A stretch of 61,851 bases of DNA from DTU098 sp964498525. GTDB taxonomy: Bacteria; Bacillota; Desulfotomaculia; Desulfotomaculales; Pelotomaculaceae. The stretch spans positions 1-61,851 of the forward strand of contig CAZCGU010000016.1 of assembly GCA_964498525.1 (NCBI GenBank), written 5' to 3'. This document shows, piece by piece, positions 1-8,209 of this stretch. Within the stretch, counting starts at the first letter, position 1. Each line of letters begins with the position of its first letter. The notes beneath the pieces were generated by a model. It was not told the origin of the DNA. It ran no database searches and worked only from the letters and a program-made list of their open reading frames with translations. The position numbers and the translations under genes are program-made.

Positions 1-98
1 TGATTACCCCCATCGCCATCGAGGAAGGCCTGCGCTTTGCCATCCGGGAAGGCGGCCGTACCGTGGGCGCCGGCGTCGTGACGGCCATCAACGAGTAA
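1..98 (+). CDS. tuf: Elongation factor Tu, C-terminal end (partial)
   Basis: The last 31 codons of a gene that begins before the window. The frame reads ITPIAIEEGLRFAIREGG and ends VGAGVVTAINE before TAA at 96-98, which is the conserved end of EF-Tu domain III. EF-Tu delivers aminoacyl-tRNA to the ribosome as a GTP complex. tuf directly ahead of rpsJ is the usual arrangement at the start of the S10 operon in Firmicutes. Nothing can be said about the GTPase domain. Confidence 0.95.
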   Translation, partial: ITPIAIEEGLRFAIREGGRTVGAGVVTAINE

Positions 99-399
99 CA
101 GGGCTTTTCCCTGAGAGGTTGAGAATTCCGGGGAAGCCCCGGGCCGGGATTTTTATCCCGGCAATAACGCGATGAGGTGAAAGGTTGCCGTTTTGGTGCT
201 TGGTGGTTGGGATTGGTGCTTGGCGGGGGGGTTCTTGTTGAAGAAACCCGTCCAAAAGAAGCATGCGCAAGTGCAATTGTAAGCGCAAGCGCCTTGCGGG
301 CCGCTGAACCAGCCGCCGGTTATACTCCGGGCCACTGCCTGAAATGGGGAATTTTCACCGAGAATGTCCGGAAATCGGGCGAATAAGGAGGCCAATAGG
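99..399 (+). other. tuf-rpsJ spacer with two hairpins and a G/T-rich stutter
   Basis: About 300 bases without a credible gene. Two adjacent hairpins follow the tuf stop: CCGGGG (128-133) with CCCCGG (137-142), and GCCGGGAT (143-150) with ATCCCGGC (155-162). Neither is followed by a T run, so they are not classic terminators. Between about 190 and 230 the word TTGGTGCTTGG occurs twice in a G/T-rich stretch, and GCGCAAG words recur near 263-295. No promoter was recognised. The rpsJ ribosome binding site AAGGAGG lies at 385-391. Confidence 0.45.
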
Positions 400-705
400 A
401 TGCAGCAAAAAATCAGGATCAGGCTTAAAGCCTTCGATCATCATATGCTGGACCAGTCTGCCCAGAAGATTGTGGACACCGCGAAGCGGACCGGCGCCTC
501 GGTGGCCGGGCCCATCCCGCTGCCCACGGAAAAAAATGTCTACACCATTCTGCGCAGTCCCCACGTGAATAAAGACTCCCGTGAACAGTTTGAAATGCGC
601 ACCCACAAGCGTTTAATCGATATTCTCGAACCCACTCCCAAGACGGTGGACGCGCTGATGCGCCTTGATCTGCCCGCCGGTGTGGACATCGAGATCAAGC
701 TGTAA
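400..705 (+). CDS. rpsJ: 30S ribosomal protein S10
   Basis: Ribosomal protein S10 of the 30S head, also the NusB partner in antitermination. The protein is 101 residues, the family's usual size, and begins MQQKIRIRLKAFDHHMLD. ATG 400 was chosen because AAGGAGG sits nine bases before it. The frame is open further upstream (from 364) but has no ribosome binding site there and no family similarity. First gene of the S10-spc-alpha series, which continues on the same strand to rplQ. Confidence 0.97.
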   Translation: MQQKIRIRLKAFDHHMLDQSAQKIVDTAKRTGASVAGPIPLPTEKNVYTILRSPHVNKDSREQFEMRTHKRLIDILEPTPKTVDALMRLDLPAGVDIEIKL

Positions 706-872
706 CAGCCTTTAAAGCCGCAGAAACCATAACGGCTATAAAGCCTGTGAAAACTGGGAAATAGGAAAGAGCAAGGGATTTACCGGTATTTTAAAACAGA
801 GGCAATGTTGGGGGGATTAGCTCAACCTCTTGCCCTTAGATAGCGGAAGCTGCGGTGGAGATCTAGATCTTA

Positions 873-904
873 AAACCGGGCGGGCGGATCCAACGGCCCG
901 GTTT
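873..904 (+). other. Hairpin in the rpsJ-rplC spacer
   Basis: AAACCGGGC (873-881) pairs with GCCCGGTTT (896-904), a 9-bp perfect stem with a 14-base loop, in the 243-base spacer before rplC. There is no T run after it, so it is more likely a processing or mRNA structure than a terminator. The rest of the spacer shows no gene; TAAAGCC-like words recur near 712-745. Confidence 0.4.
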
Positions 905-948
905 GTCCAGTTCCAGCCCGCGGACTTACCGTCAACGGAGGTGCAGTT

Positions 949-1581
949 ATGCCCAAAGGCATTTTGGGAAGGAAAATCGGCATGACCCAGATCTTTACCG
1001 ATAAGGGTCTGGCCATTCCTGTTACTGTAATTGAAGCCGGCCCGTGCGTCGTGGTCCAGAAAAGGACGCCGGAAAAGGACGGGTATAGGGCCATTCAAAT
1101 TGGTTTCGGCGAGAAAAGGGAACGTCTTTTTACCAAACCTTTAAAAGGTCATTTTGACAAAAGTGGAGTCCGCCCGCTGCGTTACCTGCGCGAACTCAGG
1201 GTGGATGACCCGGGGGCCTACGAGGTGGGCCAGGAAATCAAGGCCGACATTTTCGCCCTGGGCGAGAAAGTTGATGTAGTGGGCACATCCAAGGGAAAGG
1301 GCTTCGCCGGCGGGATCAAGCGCCACGGCTTTCACCGCGGCCCCATGGCCCACGGTTCAAAGTACCACCGCCGTCCGGGTTCCCTGGGCGCGAAGGGACC
1401 AGCCAGGGTGTACAAGGGCAGAAAACTCCCCGGACACATGGGCGCGGAGCGGGTCACGGTCGCCAACCTGGAGGTAATCAGGGTGGACGGCGACCGCAAC
1501 CTGCTGGCCATAAAGGGAGCCATCCCCGGCCCCAAGGGCGGCCTGGTGCTGGTCAAACCATCCACCAAGACCCGCGGCTAA
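949..1581 (+). CDS. rplC: 50S ribosomal protein L3
   Basis: Ribosomal protein L3, an early-assembly 23S rRNA binder near the peptidyl transferase centre. It has 210 residues, begins MPKGILGRKIGMTQIF and carries the family loop GFHRGPMAHGSKYHR near residues 124-138, the extension that reaches into the 50S core. ATG 949 follows ACGGAGGTG. Followed 69 bases later by rplD. Confidence 0.97.
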   Translation: MPKGILGRKIGMTQIFTDKGLAIPVTVIEAGPCVVVQKRTPEKDGYRAIQIGFGEKRERLFTKPLKGHFDKSGVRPLRYLRELRVDDPGAYEVGQEIKADIFALGEKVDVVGTSKGKGFAGGIKRHGFHRGPMAHGSKYHRRPGSLGAKGPARVYKGRKLPGHMGAERVTVANLEVIRVDGDRNLLAIKGAIPGPKGGLVLVKPSTKTRG

Positions 1582-1650
1582 CGTATGACGTGATGCGGGA
1601 CGCGGAGCCAATAACCGGATCCCCGCATCCAGCGAAGGAGGATTAATGGT

Positions 1651-2271
1651 ATGCCTACGGTTGCATTGTATAATACAAGCGGCGAACAGGTCGGCGAGGT
1701 CGAGCTGAAAGAAGACATCTTTGGCGTTCCAGTACACGGGCCGGTCCTGCACGATGCCGTTGTCAGGCAGCTTGCCGCCCGGCGCCAGGGTACCCACGAT
1801 ACCAAAACCCGGTCGGAAGTCCGGGGCGGCGGCAGAAAGCCCTGGCGCCAAAAGGGTACCGGACGGGCCAGGCACGGCACCACCCGCTCGCCCATTTGGC
1901 GCGGCGGCGGGGTTGTGTTCGGACCCCACCCCAGGGACTACAGTTACTCCCTGCCGAAAAAAGTCAAACGTCTGGCGCTGAAGTCGGCTCTGTCCGCCAA
2001 GGTGCAGGCGGGAGATCTGCTTGTCCTGGAAGAACTCAGCCTGGAACAGCCCAAGACCAAAGACATGGTCAAGATTTTAAACAACCTCAAAGTGGATGAC
2101 GCCCTGGTGGTAACGGCGGACAAGGACGCCACGGTGGAAATGTCGGCCCGCAACATCCCCAACATCAAGCCCCTCAGGGCAACGGGCCTCAATGTTTACG
2201 ACATCCTGGCCTACAATAAACTGGTCATCACCAGGGACGCTGTAACCAGAGTCGAGGAGGTGTTCGCGTAA
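1651..2271 (+). CDS. rplD: 50S ribosomal protein L4
   Basis: Ribosomal protein L4, 206 residues; in enterobacteria it also autoregulates the S10 operon. The long conserved loop that lines the exit tunnel is visible as GGGRKPWRQKGTGRARHG around residues 60-77. An AAGGAGG at 1636-1642 precedes the ATG. Another ATG a few bases earlier is in a different frame. The stop codon abuts the rplW start, so translation of the two is probably coupled. Confidence 0.97.
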   Translation: MPTVALYNTSGEQVGEVELKEDIFGVPVHGPVLHDAVVRQLAARRQGTHDTKTRSEVRGGGRKPWRQKGTGRARHGTTRSPIWRGGGVVFGPHPRDYSYSLPKKVKRLALKSALSAKVQAGDLLVLEELSLEQPKTKDMVKILNNLKVDDALVVTADKDATVEMSARNIPNIKPLRATGLNVYDILAYNKLVITRDAVTRVEEVFA

Positions 2272-2556
2272 ATGGACCCCTTTGATATTTTAAGGAAGCC
2301 CCTCGTCACCGAGAAAAGCACGTCTCTCTTACAGGAGAACAAGTATACCTTCGAAGTTGACCCCCGGGCCAACAAGACGGAAATCAAGCAGGCGGTGCAG
2401 CGCATTTTCAAGGTCAAAGTAGAAAAAGTGAACACCATGCGGGTCAAGGGTAAAATGAAACGGGTCCGCAATATTCCCGGCAGGACGCCCGAGCGCAAGA
2501 AGGCCATCGTAACCCTGCGCAAGGGCGACAAGATTGAAATTTTTGAAGGTATGTAA
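2272..2556 (+). CDS. rplW: 50S ribosomal protein L23
   Basis: Ribosomal protein L23 at the tunnel exit, docking site for trigger factor and SRP. It has 94 residues, begins MDPFDILRKPLVTEKS and contains the family motif KYTFEVDPRANKTEIKQAV. The ATG starts directly after the rplD stop codon, with GAGGAGGTG inside the end of rplD as its ribosome binding site. Confidence 0.96.
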   Translation: MDPFDILRKPLVTEKSTSLLQENKYTFEVDPRANKTEIKQAVQRIFKVKVEKVNTMRVKGKMKRVRNIPGRTPERKKAIVTLRKGDKIEIFEGM

Positions 2557-2583
2557 AGTTAGCAGTAAAGGAGGTGTACCCCT

Positions 2584-3408
2584 GTGGCTACAAAAAAATT
2601 CAAGCCGACTTCACCGGGACGCCGTTTTGTAACCGTCTCCACCTTTGAGGAAATTACCGCCAAAGAGCCGGAAAAATCACTGGTGGAGCCGCTCAAGAGC
2701 AGCGGCGGCAGAAACAGCAAAGGCAGGACAACAGTCAGGCACCGCGGCGGCGGGCACAAGCGCATGTACCGGATTATTGATTTTAAGCGGAATAAGGACG
2801 GGATTCCGGCCAGGGTTGCCAGCATTGAATACGACCCCAACCGTTCGGCCCGGATTGCCCTTTTAAATTACGCCGACGGCGAAAAACGCTATATTCTGGC
2901 CCCGGTTGGCCTGAAGGTGGGTCAGACGGTGGTCTCCGGCGAGGGTTCCGACATCAAAACGGGCAACTGCCTGGCCCTTAAAAATATTCCCCTGGGCACC
3001 ATGATCCACAATATCGAGCTGTATCCCAAGGGCGGCGGCCAGCTCGTCCGCTCGGCCGGCACCACGGCGCAGCTCATGGCCAAGGAAGGCAAGTACGCGC
3101 ACATCCGGATGCCGTCCGGCGAAATGCGCCTCCTGCTTCAGGAGTGCCGCGCCACCATCGGCCAGGTGGGCAATGTGGAAAACGAAAACATCACCATCGG
3201 CAAGGCAGGCCGCAATCGCTGGCTGGGCTTCAGGCCCTCCGTCCGGGGCGTCGTAATGAACCCGGTGGATCACCCCCATGGCGGCGGCGAAGGCCGTTCA
3301 CCCATCGGCCGCAACCCGGTCACACCCTGGGGCAAGCCGACCCTGGGCGCCCGTACCCGCAGGAAAAAGGCCAGCGACAGGCTGATTGTCAAGAGAAGAA
3401 CAAAATAG
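2584..3408 (+). CDS. rplB: 50S ribosomal protein L2
   Basis: Ribosomal protein L2, 274 residues, binding domain IV of 23S rRNA close to the peptidyl transferase centre. The hallmark C-terminal segment VDHPHGGGEGRSPIGR is present, including the conserved histidine. The start is GTG 2584 behind AAGGAGGTG. Length and both ends match the family. Confidence 0.98.
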   Translation: MATKKFKPTSPGRRFVTVSTFEEITAKEPEKSLVEPLKSSGGRNSKGRTTVRHRGGGHKRMYRIIDFKRNKDGIPARVASIEYDPNRSARIALLNYADGEKRYILAPVGLKVGQTVVSGEGSDIKTGNCLALKNIPLGTMIHNIELYPKGGGQLVRSAGTTAQLMAKEGKYAHIRMPSGEMRLLLQECRATIGQVGNVENENITIGKAGRNRWLGFRPSVRGVVMNPVDHPHGGGEGRSPIGRNPVTPWGKPTLGARTRRKKASDRLIVKRRTK

Positions 3409-3618
3409 TGGTTGATGCGGATAGTTGTTGGCGGAGTGGTTGGTGGTCAGGGTAAAGAGAACCAATCACAAGCCAAATAATGGTTGGTGGCTGGCAGGTG
3501 ATTGGCGGTTGAAGTTAAGAGAACCAATCCCGAACCAGGCTGAGGTTGATGGAAGTTGCTGGTGAATTGCCGGCGACCCGCCCAAAGGCGCGCCACCAAA
3601 ATGAAAGGAGGCCAAAGT
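3409..3618 (+). repeat. G/T-rich degenerate repeat spacer between rplB and rpsS
   Basis: A 210-base spacer inside an otherwise tight operon. It is made of loosely repeated words such as TTGGTGG, GGTTGATG and AGAGAACCAATC; the last occurs near 3458 and again near 3520. No start codon with a binding site occurs before AAAGGAGG at 3604-3611, which serves rpsS. It looks like slippage-derived filler rather than a gene. Confidence 0.5.
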
Positions 3619-3903
3619 TTGGGCCGTTCATTAAAAAAAGGACCGTTTTGTGAAGAAAAACTTCTAGCCAGGATCAACAAAATGAATGAAACCGGCGAAA
3701 AAAGAATACTCAAGACCTGGTCCAGGGGTTCCACCATCTTCCCCGAAATGGTGGGCCACACCATCGCGGTACACGACGGCAGGAAGCACGTGCCCGTTTA
3801 TGTTACCGAAGACATGGTTGGGCATAAACTGGGTGAATTCGCGCCCACCAGGCTTTTCAGGGGGCACGGACACCATACGGAAAGGTCTACGTCACTCAAG
3901 TAG
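3619..3903 (+). CDS. rpsS: 30S ribosomal protein S19
   Basis: Ribosomal protein S19 of the 30S head, contacting S13 and the A-site finger. The start is TTG 3619, seven bases after AAAGGAGG; the protein then begins LGRSLKKGPF, the canonical S19 start, and has 94 residues. The frame is open upstream to 3556 but that part is spacer. The C-terminal half has TIAVHDGRKHVPVYVTEDMV and ends FRGHGHHTERSTSLK. Confidence 0.95.
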   Translation: MGRSLKKGPFCEEKLLARINKMNETGEKRILKTWSRGSTIFPEMVGHTIAVHDGRKHVPVYVTEDMVGHKLGEFAPTRLFRGHGHHTERSTSLK

Positions 3904-3982
3904 GCGCCACGGTTGGTGAGGCGCCCGGTATACGGGTGCAGCAAGTCAAAGAAGGGAAAGACCCAAAAGGGGGTAAGCTCCG

Positions 3983-4345
3983 TTGGAAGCAAGAGCCATA
4001 GCCAAGCATATAAGAATATCCCCGTTCAAGGTGCGCCAGGTGGTGGACCTGATCCGGGGTAAAAATGTTGAAGAGGCCCTGGCAATCCTCAAGTATACAC
4101 CGCAGCGGGCTGCGGAGGCCGTCACCAAGGTCGTCAAATCCGCCGCGGCCAATGCCGAAAACAACCTCCAAATGGACCGGGATGTATTAATCGTCAAGGC
4201 CTGTTATGTGGACCAGGGGCCCACCATGAAACGCTACAAGCCCCGGGCCATGGGCCGGGCCGACGTAATGCGCCGGCGCACCAGCCACATTACCGTGGTG
4301 GTGGGTGAAAAAGAGGTTGCGAAAGTTGAGAAGAAGGAGGGGTAG
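3983..4345 (+). CDS. rplV: 50S ribosomal protein L22
   Basis: Ribosomal protein L22, whose hairpin lines the exit tunnel (a macrolide-related site). It has 120 residues from TTG 3983 (MEARAIAKHIRISPFKVR), preceded by AAGGGGGTAAG. The conserved tail PRAMGRADVMRRRTSHIT is intact. The 79-base gap after rpsS holds no gene. Confidence 0.95.
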   Translation: MEARAIAKHIRISPFKVRQVVDLIRGKNVEEALAILKYTPQRAAEAVTKVVKSAAANAENNLQMDRDVLIVKACYVDQGPTMKRYKPRAMGRADVMRRRTSHITVVVGEKEVAKVEKKEG

Positions 4346-4351
4346 GGTTTA

Positions 4352-5047
4352 GTGGGGCAAAAAGTCAATCCTAAGGGTATGCGGATCGGAATCATCCGGG
4401 ACTGGGAAGGCAAGTGGTTTGCCGACAAGAAGAACTTCTCCGGCCTCCTGCTAGAGGACGTGAAAATACGCAGGTACATCAAAAAAAGACTTTTCCTGGC
4501 GGGCATTTCCCGGATTCAGATTGAGCGGGCCGCCAACCGGGTCAAAATCTCCATCCATACAGCCAAGCCGGGCATCGTCATCGGACGGGGCGGAGTGGAA
4601 GTGGAAAACCTGCGCAAGCATCTGGAGGGAATGACCGGCAAGCAGGTTAATGTAAACATCATTGAAGTCAAGGTCCCTGAGTTGGACGCGCAGCTGGTAG
4701 CCGAAAACGTGGCTTCCCAGCTGGAAAAGCGGATTGCCTTCAGAAGGGCCATGAAACAGGTGGTTTCCCGCTCCATGAAGATGGGCGCCAAGGGAATCAA
4801 GGTATCCTGCGGCGGACGCCTGGCAGGCGCCGAAATCGCCCGCACCGAATGGTACAGTGAAGGCAAGGTGCCCCTGCACACCCTGCGCGCGGACATCGAT
4901 TACGGTACGGCCGAAGCCAACACCACTTACGGCAAAATAGGCATTAAAGTTTGGATTTACAGGGGAGAAGTTTTACCGGCAGCTAAAATACCCCCCAAGG
5001 CCCCGGCCAGGGAAGGGAATGTCGCAGCCGGTGAAGGAGGCGAATAG
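4352..5047 (+). CDS. rpsC: 30S ribosomal protein S3
   Basis: Ribosomal protein S3 at the mRNA entry channel, 231 residues from GTG 4352 (MGQKVNPKGMRIGIIRDW). The KH domain GXXG loop is visible as VIGRGGVEVENL around residues 76-87. The C-terminal tail is rich in Ala and Pro and slightly extended. Only six bases separate it from rplV and five from rplP, so this is a coupled block. Confidence 0.97.
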   Translation: MGQKVNPKGMRIGIIRDWEGKWFADKKNFSGLLLEDVKIRRYIKKRLFLAGISRIQIERAANRVKISIHTAKPGIVIGRGGVEVENLRKHLEGMTGKQVNVNIIEVKVPELDAQLVAENVASQLEKRIAFRRAMKQVVSRSMKMGAKGIKVSCGGRLAGAEIARTEWYSEGKVPLHTLRADIDYGTAEANTTYGKIGIKVWIYRGEVLPAAKIPPKAPAREGNVAAGEGGE

Positions 5048-5052
5048 GAACT

Positions 5053-5484
5053 GTGCTTATACCGAAAAGAGTAAAATACCGCAAACAGCATCGCGGCCGG
5101 ATGGTCGGCAAGGCCAAGGGCGGCAAGGAAATCAACTTCGGCGAATACGGCCTGCAGGCCCTGGATGCAGCCTGGATCACCAACCGTCAGATTGAAGCGG
5201 CCCGTATCGCCATGACCCGTTACATCAAGCGGGGTGGTAAGGTCTGGATCAGGATCTTCCCGGATAAGCCTGTAACCGCCAAGCCGGCGGAAACACGGAT
5301 GGGTTCCGGCAAAGGCTCCCCTGAATTCTGGGTGGCCGTGGTCAAGCCGGGCCGGATTATGTTCGAACTGGCCGGGATTACAGAAGATACAGCCAGGGAG
5401 GCCTTACGTTTAGCGGCGCACAAGCTGCCGATCAAAACCAAGTTTGTGAAACGCGGGGAAGTAGGTGAGGTCAATGAAGGTTAG
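5053..5484 (+). CDS. rplP: 50S ribosomal protein L16
   Basis: Ribosomal protein L16, which organises the A-site tRNA path on the 50S subunit. It has 143 residues from GTG 5053 (MLIPKRVKYRKQHRGRM), the usual length. GSGKGSPEFWVAVVKPGRI, the family signature, lies near residues 81-99. Its end overlaps the start of rpmC by eleven bases. Confidence 0.97.
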   Translation: MLIPKRVKYRKQHRGRMVGKAKGGKEINFGEYGLQALDAAWITNRQIEAARIAMTRYIKRGGKVWIRIFPDKPVTAKPAETRMGSGKGSPEFWVAVVKPGRIMFELAGITEDTAREALRLAAHKLPIKTKFVKRGEVGEVNEG

Positions 5485-5677
5485 TGAACTTCGAGATATG
5501 ACCGACGCCGAGCTGAACAAAAAGCTCAGCGACTCCAAAGACGAGCTCTTCAAATTAAGATTTCAGATGGCCACCGGGCAGCTGGACAACCCGACAAAGC
5601 TGCAGGAAGTTCGCCGGAAAATTGCCCGGGTCAAGACCATAATGCGTGAGCGTGAACTGGGAATCAAGCGGGCTTAA
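5474..5677 (+). CDS. rpmC: 50S ribosomal protein L29
   Basis: Ribosomal protein L29, 67 residues, a helical hairpin near the tunnel exit beside L23. ATG 5474 (MKVSELRDMTDAELNKKL) is preferred over the in-frame ATG at 5465 because MKVSELR is the family start and GAGG sits just upstream. It overlaps the last codons of rplP, suggesting translational coupling. Confidence 0.95.
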   Translation: MKVSELRDMTDAELNKKLSDSKDELFKLRFQMATGQLDNPTKLQEVRRKIARVKTIMRERELGIKRA

Positions 5678-5690
5678 AGGGGGTAAAAGA

Positions 5691-5954
5691 GTGGAAGCAA
5701 AGAACAAGCGCAAAGTTATCACCGGCAAGGTGGTAAGCAACAAAATGGACAAAACCGTAGTTGTAGCCGTGGAAACATTGGTCAGGCACCCCCTGTACCA
5801 GAGGATCATTCGCCAGACCAAGAAATTTAAGGCCCACGACGAGAAAAACGCCTGCCGCAACGGCGACAAGGTAAGACTGATGGAGACCCGGCCCCTTTCC
5901 AAAGAAAAGCGCTGGAGGGTCATCGAAATTCTGGAAAGATCAGAACAAATATAA
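5691..5954 (+). CDS. rpsQ: 30S ribosomal protein S17
   Basis: Ribosomal protein S17, an OB-fold primary binder of 16S rRNA. It has 87 residues from GTG 5691 (MEAKNKRKVITGKVVSNKM), preceded by AAGGGGGTAA. The S17 signature is recognisable in GDKVRLMETRPLSKEKRWR. The frame opens earlier at 5646, inside rpmC, but that part is not S17. Confidence 0.95.
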   Translation: MEAKNKRKVITGKVVSNKMDKTVVVAVETLVRHPLYQRIIRQTKKFKAHDEKNACRNGDKVRLMETRPLSKEKRWRVIEILERSEQI

Positions 5955-6030
5955 GCGTGAGACTGAGAAGTGAGGATTAGGCTCATTTCAACATCTTGCC
6001 TCCCGCTTCGCCAGTAAGGAGGTTGTAGCT

Positions 6031-6399
6031 GTGATTCAGGTTCAGACCATGCTCCGCGTGGCCGACAACACGGGCGCCAGGCGTTTGATGTGCATTCGCG
6101 TCCTGGGCGGGGCGCTGCGTCATTATGCAAGCGTGGGCGACATCGTCGTTTGCACCGTAAAAGAAGCCACACCAGGCGGCGTTGTCAAGAAAGGCGAAGT
6201 CGTTAAAGCTGTGGTTGTGCGGACCAAAAAAGAAGTCCGCCGGCCCGACGGAACCTATATCAAGTTCGATGAAAATGCCGCGGTGGTCATCAAAGACGAC
6301 CAGAGCCCACGGGGGACCAGGATCTTCGGACCGGTGGCCCGGGAACTGAGAGACCGCGACTTTATGAAAATAGTATCCCTGGCGCCGGAAGTGCTGTAG
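6031..6399 (+). CDS. rplN: 50S ribosomal protein L14
   Basis: Ribosomal protein L14, 122 residues from GTG 6031 (MIQVQTMLRVADNTGAR), preceded by AAGGAGGTTG. It sits at the subunit interface (bridge B8) and binds the silencing factor RsfS. The family motif GDIVVCTVKEATPGGVVKKG is intact. A 76-base gap separates it from rpsQ. Confidence 0.97.
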   Translation: MIQVQTMLRVADNTGARRLMCIRVLGGALRHYASVGDIVVCTVKEATPGGVVKKGEVVKAVVVRTKKEVRRPDGTYIKFDENAAVVIKDDQSPRGTRIFGPVARELRDRDFMKIVSLAPEVL

Positions 6400-6547
6400 A
6401 AACACTGATGAAGTAGAGGCACTGAAGAAGTAAAACCAAGGGACTGCAGATGTAAAAACAGACGCGCTTTTTATGCAGAAACAGAAGCACTATAGATGTA
6501 GATGCGGGCCTTACAGCCACGGCCCAACCTGGAGGTGAAAACAAACC
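6400..6547 (+). repeat. Short degenerate repeats between rplN and rplX
   Basis: This spacer repeats words of the type GAAACACTGATGAAGTAGAGG / GCACTGAAGAAGTAA / GACTGCAGATGTAA / GCACTATAGATGTAGATG at about 20-30 base intervals, each diverged from the next. There is no gene. AACCTGGAGGTG at its end is the binding site of rplX. Confidence 0.45.
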
Positions 6548-6895
6548 ATGGCCCAAAGGAAATACAAAGCCGTAGTTAATCCCAAAGTGCACGTCCGCAA
6601 AGGCGACACGGTACTTGTCATCACCGGCAAATTCGCAGGCAAAAGGGGCAAGGTCCTGTCCGTCGAACCGGACCGGAGCAGGGTGATTGTGGAAGGCGTA
6701 AACGTGGTCAAGCGCCACTCCAGGCCAACCCAGAGCCTCCCCCAGGGGGGCATTGTGGAAAAGGAAGCACCCCTCCACAGCTCCAACGTCATGCTCTACT
6801 GCGGCAAGTGCAACACACCCACCAGGGTCGGCAAAAAGATCCTGGATGACGGTAAAAAGGTGCGAATTTGCAAAAAATGCGGGGAAAACCTGTAA
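6548..6895 (+). CDS. rplX: 50S ribosomal protein L24
   Basis: Ribosomal protein L24, an assembly initiator with a KOW domain (VRKGDTVLVITGKFAGKRGK near residues 17-36). It has 115 residues, begins MAQRKYKAVV and follows CTGGAGGTG. The C-terminal part carries two CxxC pairs (CGKCNTP and CKKCGEN), the zinc-ribbon version seen in some Firmicutes. Confidence 0.96.
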   Translation: MAQRKYKAVVNPKVHVRKGDTVLVITGKFAGKRGKVLSVEPDRSRVIVEGVNVVKRHSRPTQSLPQGGIVEKEAPLHSSNVMLYCGKCNTPTRVGKKILDDGKKVRICKKCGENL

Positions 6896-6944
6896 GGTTG
6901 CAGGGACGCATTTGAGACCCACGCCCAAGAAGGGAGGTAGTGTA

Positions 6945-7487
6945 GTGCCCAGACTGAAAGACAAATATAAAAGTGACATCGTGCCGGCCATGATCCAGAA
7001 GTTCGGCTACAAGAATGTTATGCAGGTCCCCAGGTTGGAAAAAGTCATCGTTAATATGGGACTGGGTGAAGCCATTCTGAACTCCAAGATCATCGACGCG
7101 GCAGTCAGCGATATTATGACTATAACAGGTCAGAAGCCGGTTGTGACCAAGGCCAAAAAATCCATTGCCGCCTTTAAGCTTCGCGCCGGAATGAGCGTCG
7201 GCGCCAAAGTGACCCTGCGGGGAGAGCGCATGTATGAATTCGTGGACAGACTCGTTAACGTTGCGCTGCCCAGAGTGCGTGACTTCCGCGGAATTTCCCC
7301 CAAGTCCTTTGACGGGCGGGGCAATTACGGCATGGGCGTCAAAGAACAGCTCATCTTCCCGGAAGTCGACTACGACAAAATCGATAAAATCCGGGGCATG
7401 GACATCATCATCGTAACCACGGCCAAAACCGACGAAGAGGCCCGGGAACTGTTAAAGCTAATGGGCATGCCGTTCCGCGCAGCCTAA
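6945..7487 (+). CDS. rplE: 50S ribosomal protein L5
   Basis: Ribosomal protein L5, which binds 5S rRNA and the P-site tRNA loop. GTG 6945 (MPRLKDKYKSDIVPAMIQ) follows AAGGGAGGTAG and gives 180 residues, the family norm. The frame is open back to 6753 inside rplX, but that part is not L5. DFRGISPKSFDGRGNYGMG is the conserved central segment. Confidence 0.96.
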   Translation: MPRLKDKYKSDIVPAMIQKFGYKNVMQVPRLEKVIVNMGLGEAILNSKIIDAAVSDIMTITGQKPVVTKAKKSIAAFKLRAGMSVGAKVTLRGERMYEFVDRLVNVALPRVRDFRGISPKSFDGRGNYGMGVKEQLIFPEVDYDKIDKIRGMDIIIVTTAKTDEEARELLKLMGMPFRAA

Positions 7488-7517
7488 ATAACTTAGGTAC
7501 CCGGTACCTAAGTTATT
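7487..7517 (+). repeat. Perfect 15-bp palindrome after rplE
   Basis: AATAACTTAGGTACC (7487-7501) and GGTACCTAAGTTATT (7503-7517) are exact inverted copies around one C, starting on the last base of the rplE stop codon. The next 40 bases repeat ATAACTTA and CCCGGTAC, and TTGAATATTCAA is a second palindrome. There is no T run, so it is not an ordinary terminator; it may be an mRNA stability or processing hairpin. Confidence 0.6.
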
Positions 7518-7571
7518 GAATATTCAATAACTTAATAACTTAGTTTCCCGGTACACAAAGGGGGGAAATTG

Positions 7572-7757
7572 GTGGCAAAGAAGTCGATGGTTATCAGGCA
7601 GGCTCGCCCGCCGAAGTTTAAGGTGCGGGGCTACAACCGCTGCAAGCTCTGCGGCAGGCCGCACGCCTATATGAGAAAGTTCGGAATTTGCCGGATTTGT
7701 TTTCGGGAGCTATCTTACAAGGGTGAAATTCCGGGCATCCGTAAAGCCAGCTGGTAA
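7572..7757 (+). CDS. rpsZ: 30S ribosomal protein S14, zinc-binding (type Z)
   Basis: Ribosomal protein S14 of the short zinc form, 61 residues. Two CxxC pairs, CKLC and CRIC, bind zinc, and the ending GEIPGIRKASW is typical. GTG 7572 is taken as the start (MAKKSMVIRQ); an in-frame TTG lies one codon upstream. The binding site is AAAGGGGGGAAA. Zn-type S14 is the housekeeping form in most Firmicutes. Confidence 0.95.
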   Translation: MAKKSMVIRQARPPKFKVRGYNRCKLCGRPHAYMRKFGICRICFRELSYKGEIPGIRKASW

Positions 7758-7778
7758 TCAGGAAGGAGGTAAGCGAGC

Positions 7779-8177
7779 ATGGTTATGACCGATCCCATTG
7801 CAGATTTCCTGACACGTATTCGCAATGCCAATATTGTTTATCACGATAAAGTTGAAGCGCCTGCTTCCAGAATGAAAAAGGCAATTGCCGGCATCCTCCG
7901 GGATGAAGGCTTCGTCAGGGAATGCGAGTTTATCGAAGACGGCAAACAGGGTGTCATCCGTGTTTATTTAAAATATGTCAATGGCAAAGAGCGGGTCATT
8001 ACCGGCCTGAAGCGCATCTCCAGGCCGGGACTGCGGGTCTACGCCAGAAAGGACCAGGTGCCCAAGGTCCTGGGAGGTCTGGGCATCGCCATCATCTCGA
8101 CATCGAGGGGAATTATGACCGACAAGAGGGCGCGCAAGGAAGGACTGGGCGGCGAGGTTATTTGTTACGTTTGGTAG
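7779..8177 (+). CDS. rpsH: 30S ribosomal protein S8
   Basis: Ribosomal protein S8, central-domain 16S rRNA binder and, in enterobacteria, the spc operon repressor. It has 132 residues and begins MVMTDPIADFLTRIRNA. The C-terminal signature STSRGIMTDKRARKEGLGGE is intact. The ribosome binding site is AAGGAGGTAA. It is twenty-one bases after rpsZ. Confidence 0.97.
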   Translation: MVMTDPIADFLTRIRNANIVYHDKVEAPASRMKKAIAGILRDEGFVRECEFIEDGKQGVIRVYLKYVNGKERVITGLKRISRPGLRVYARKDQVPKVLGGLGIAIISTSRGIMTDKRARKEGLGGEVICYVW

Positions 8178-8209
8178 CCGGGCAGCCGTCATAACAGGAG
8201 GTGTGTTAG

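Noticed and set aside
128..162. Terminator after tuf
   Set aside because: Two strong hairpins exist but no T run follows, and rpsJ lies downstream without an obvious promoter of its own.
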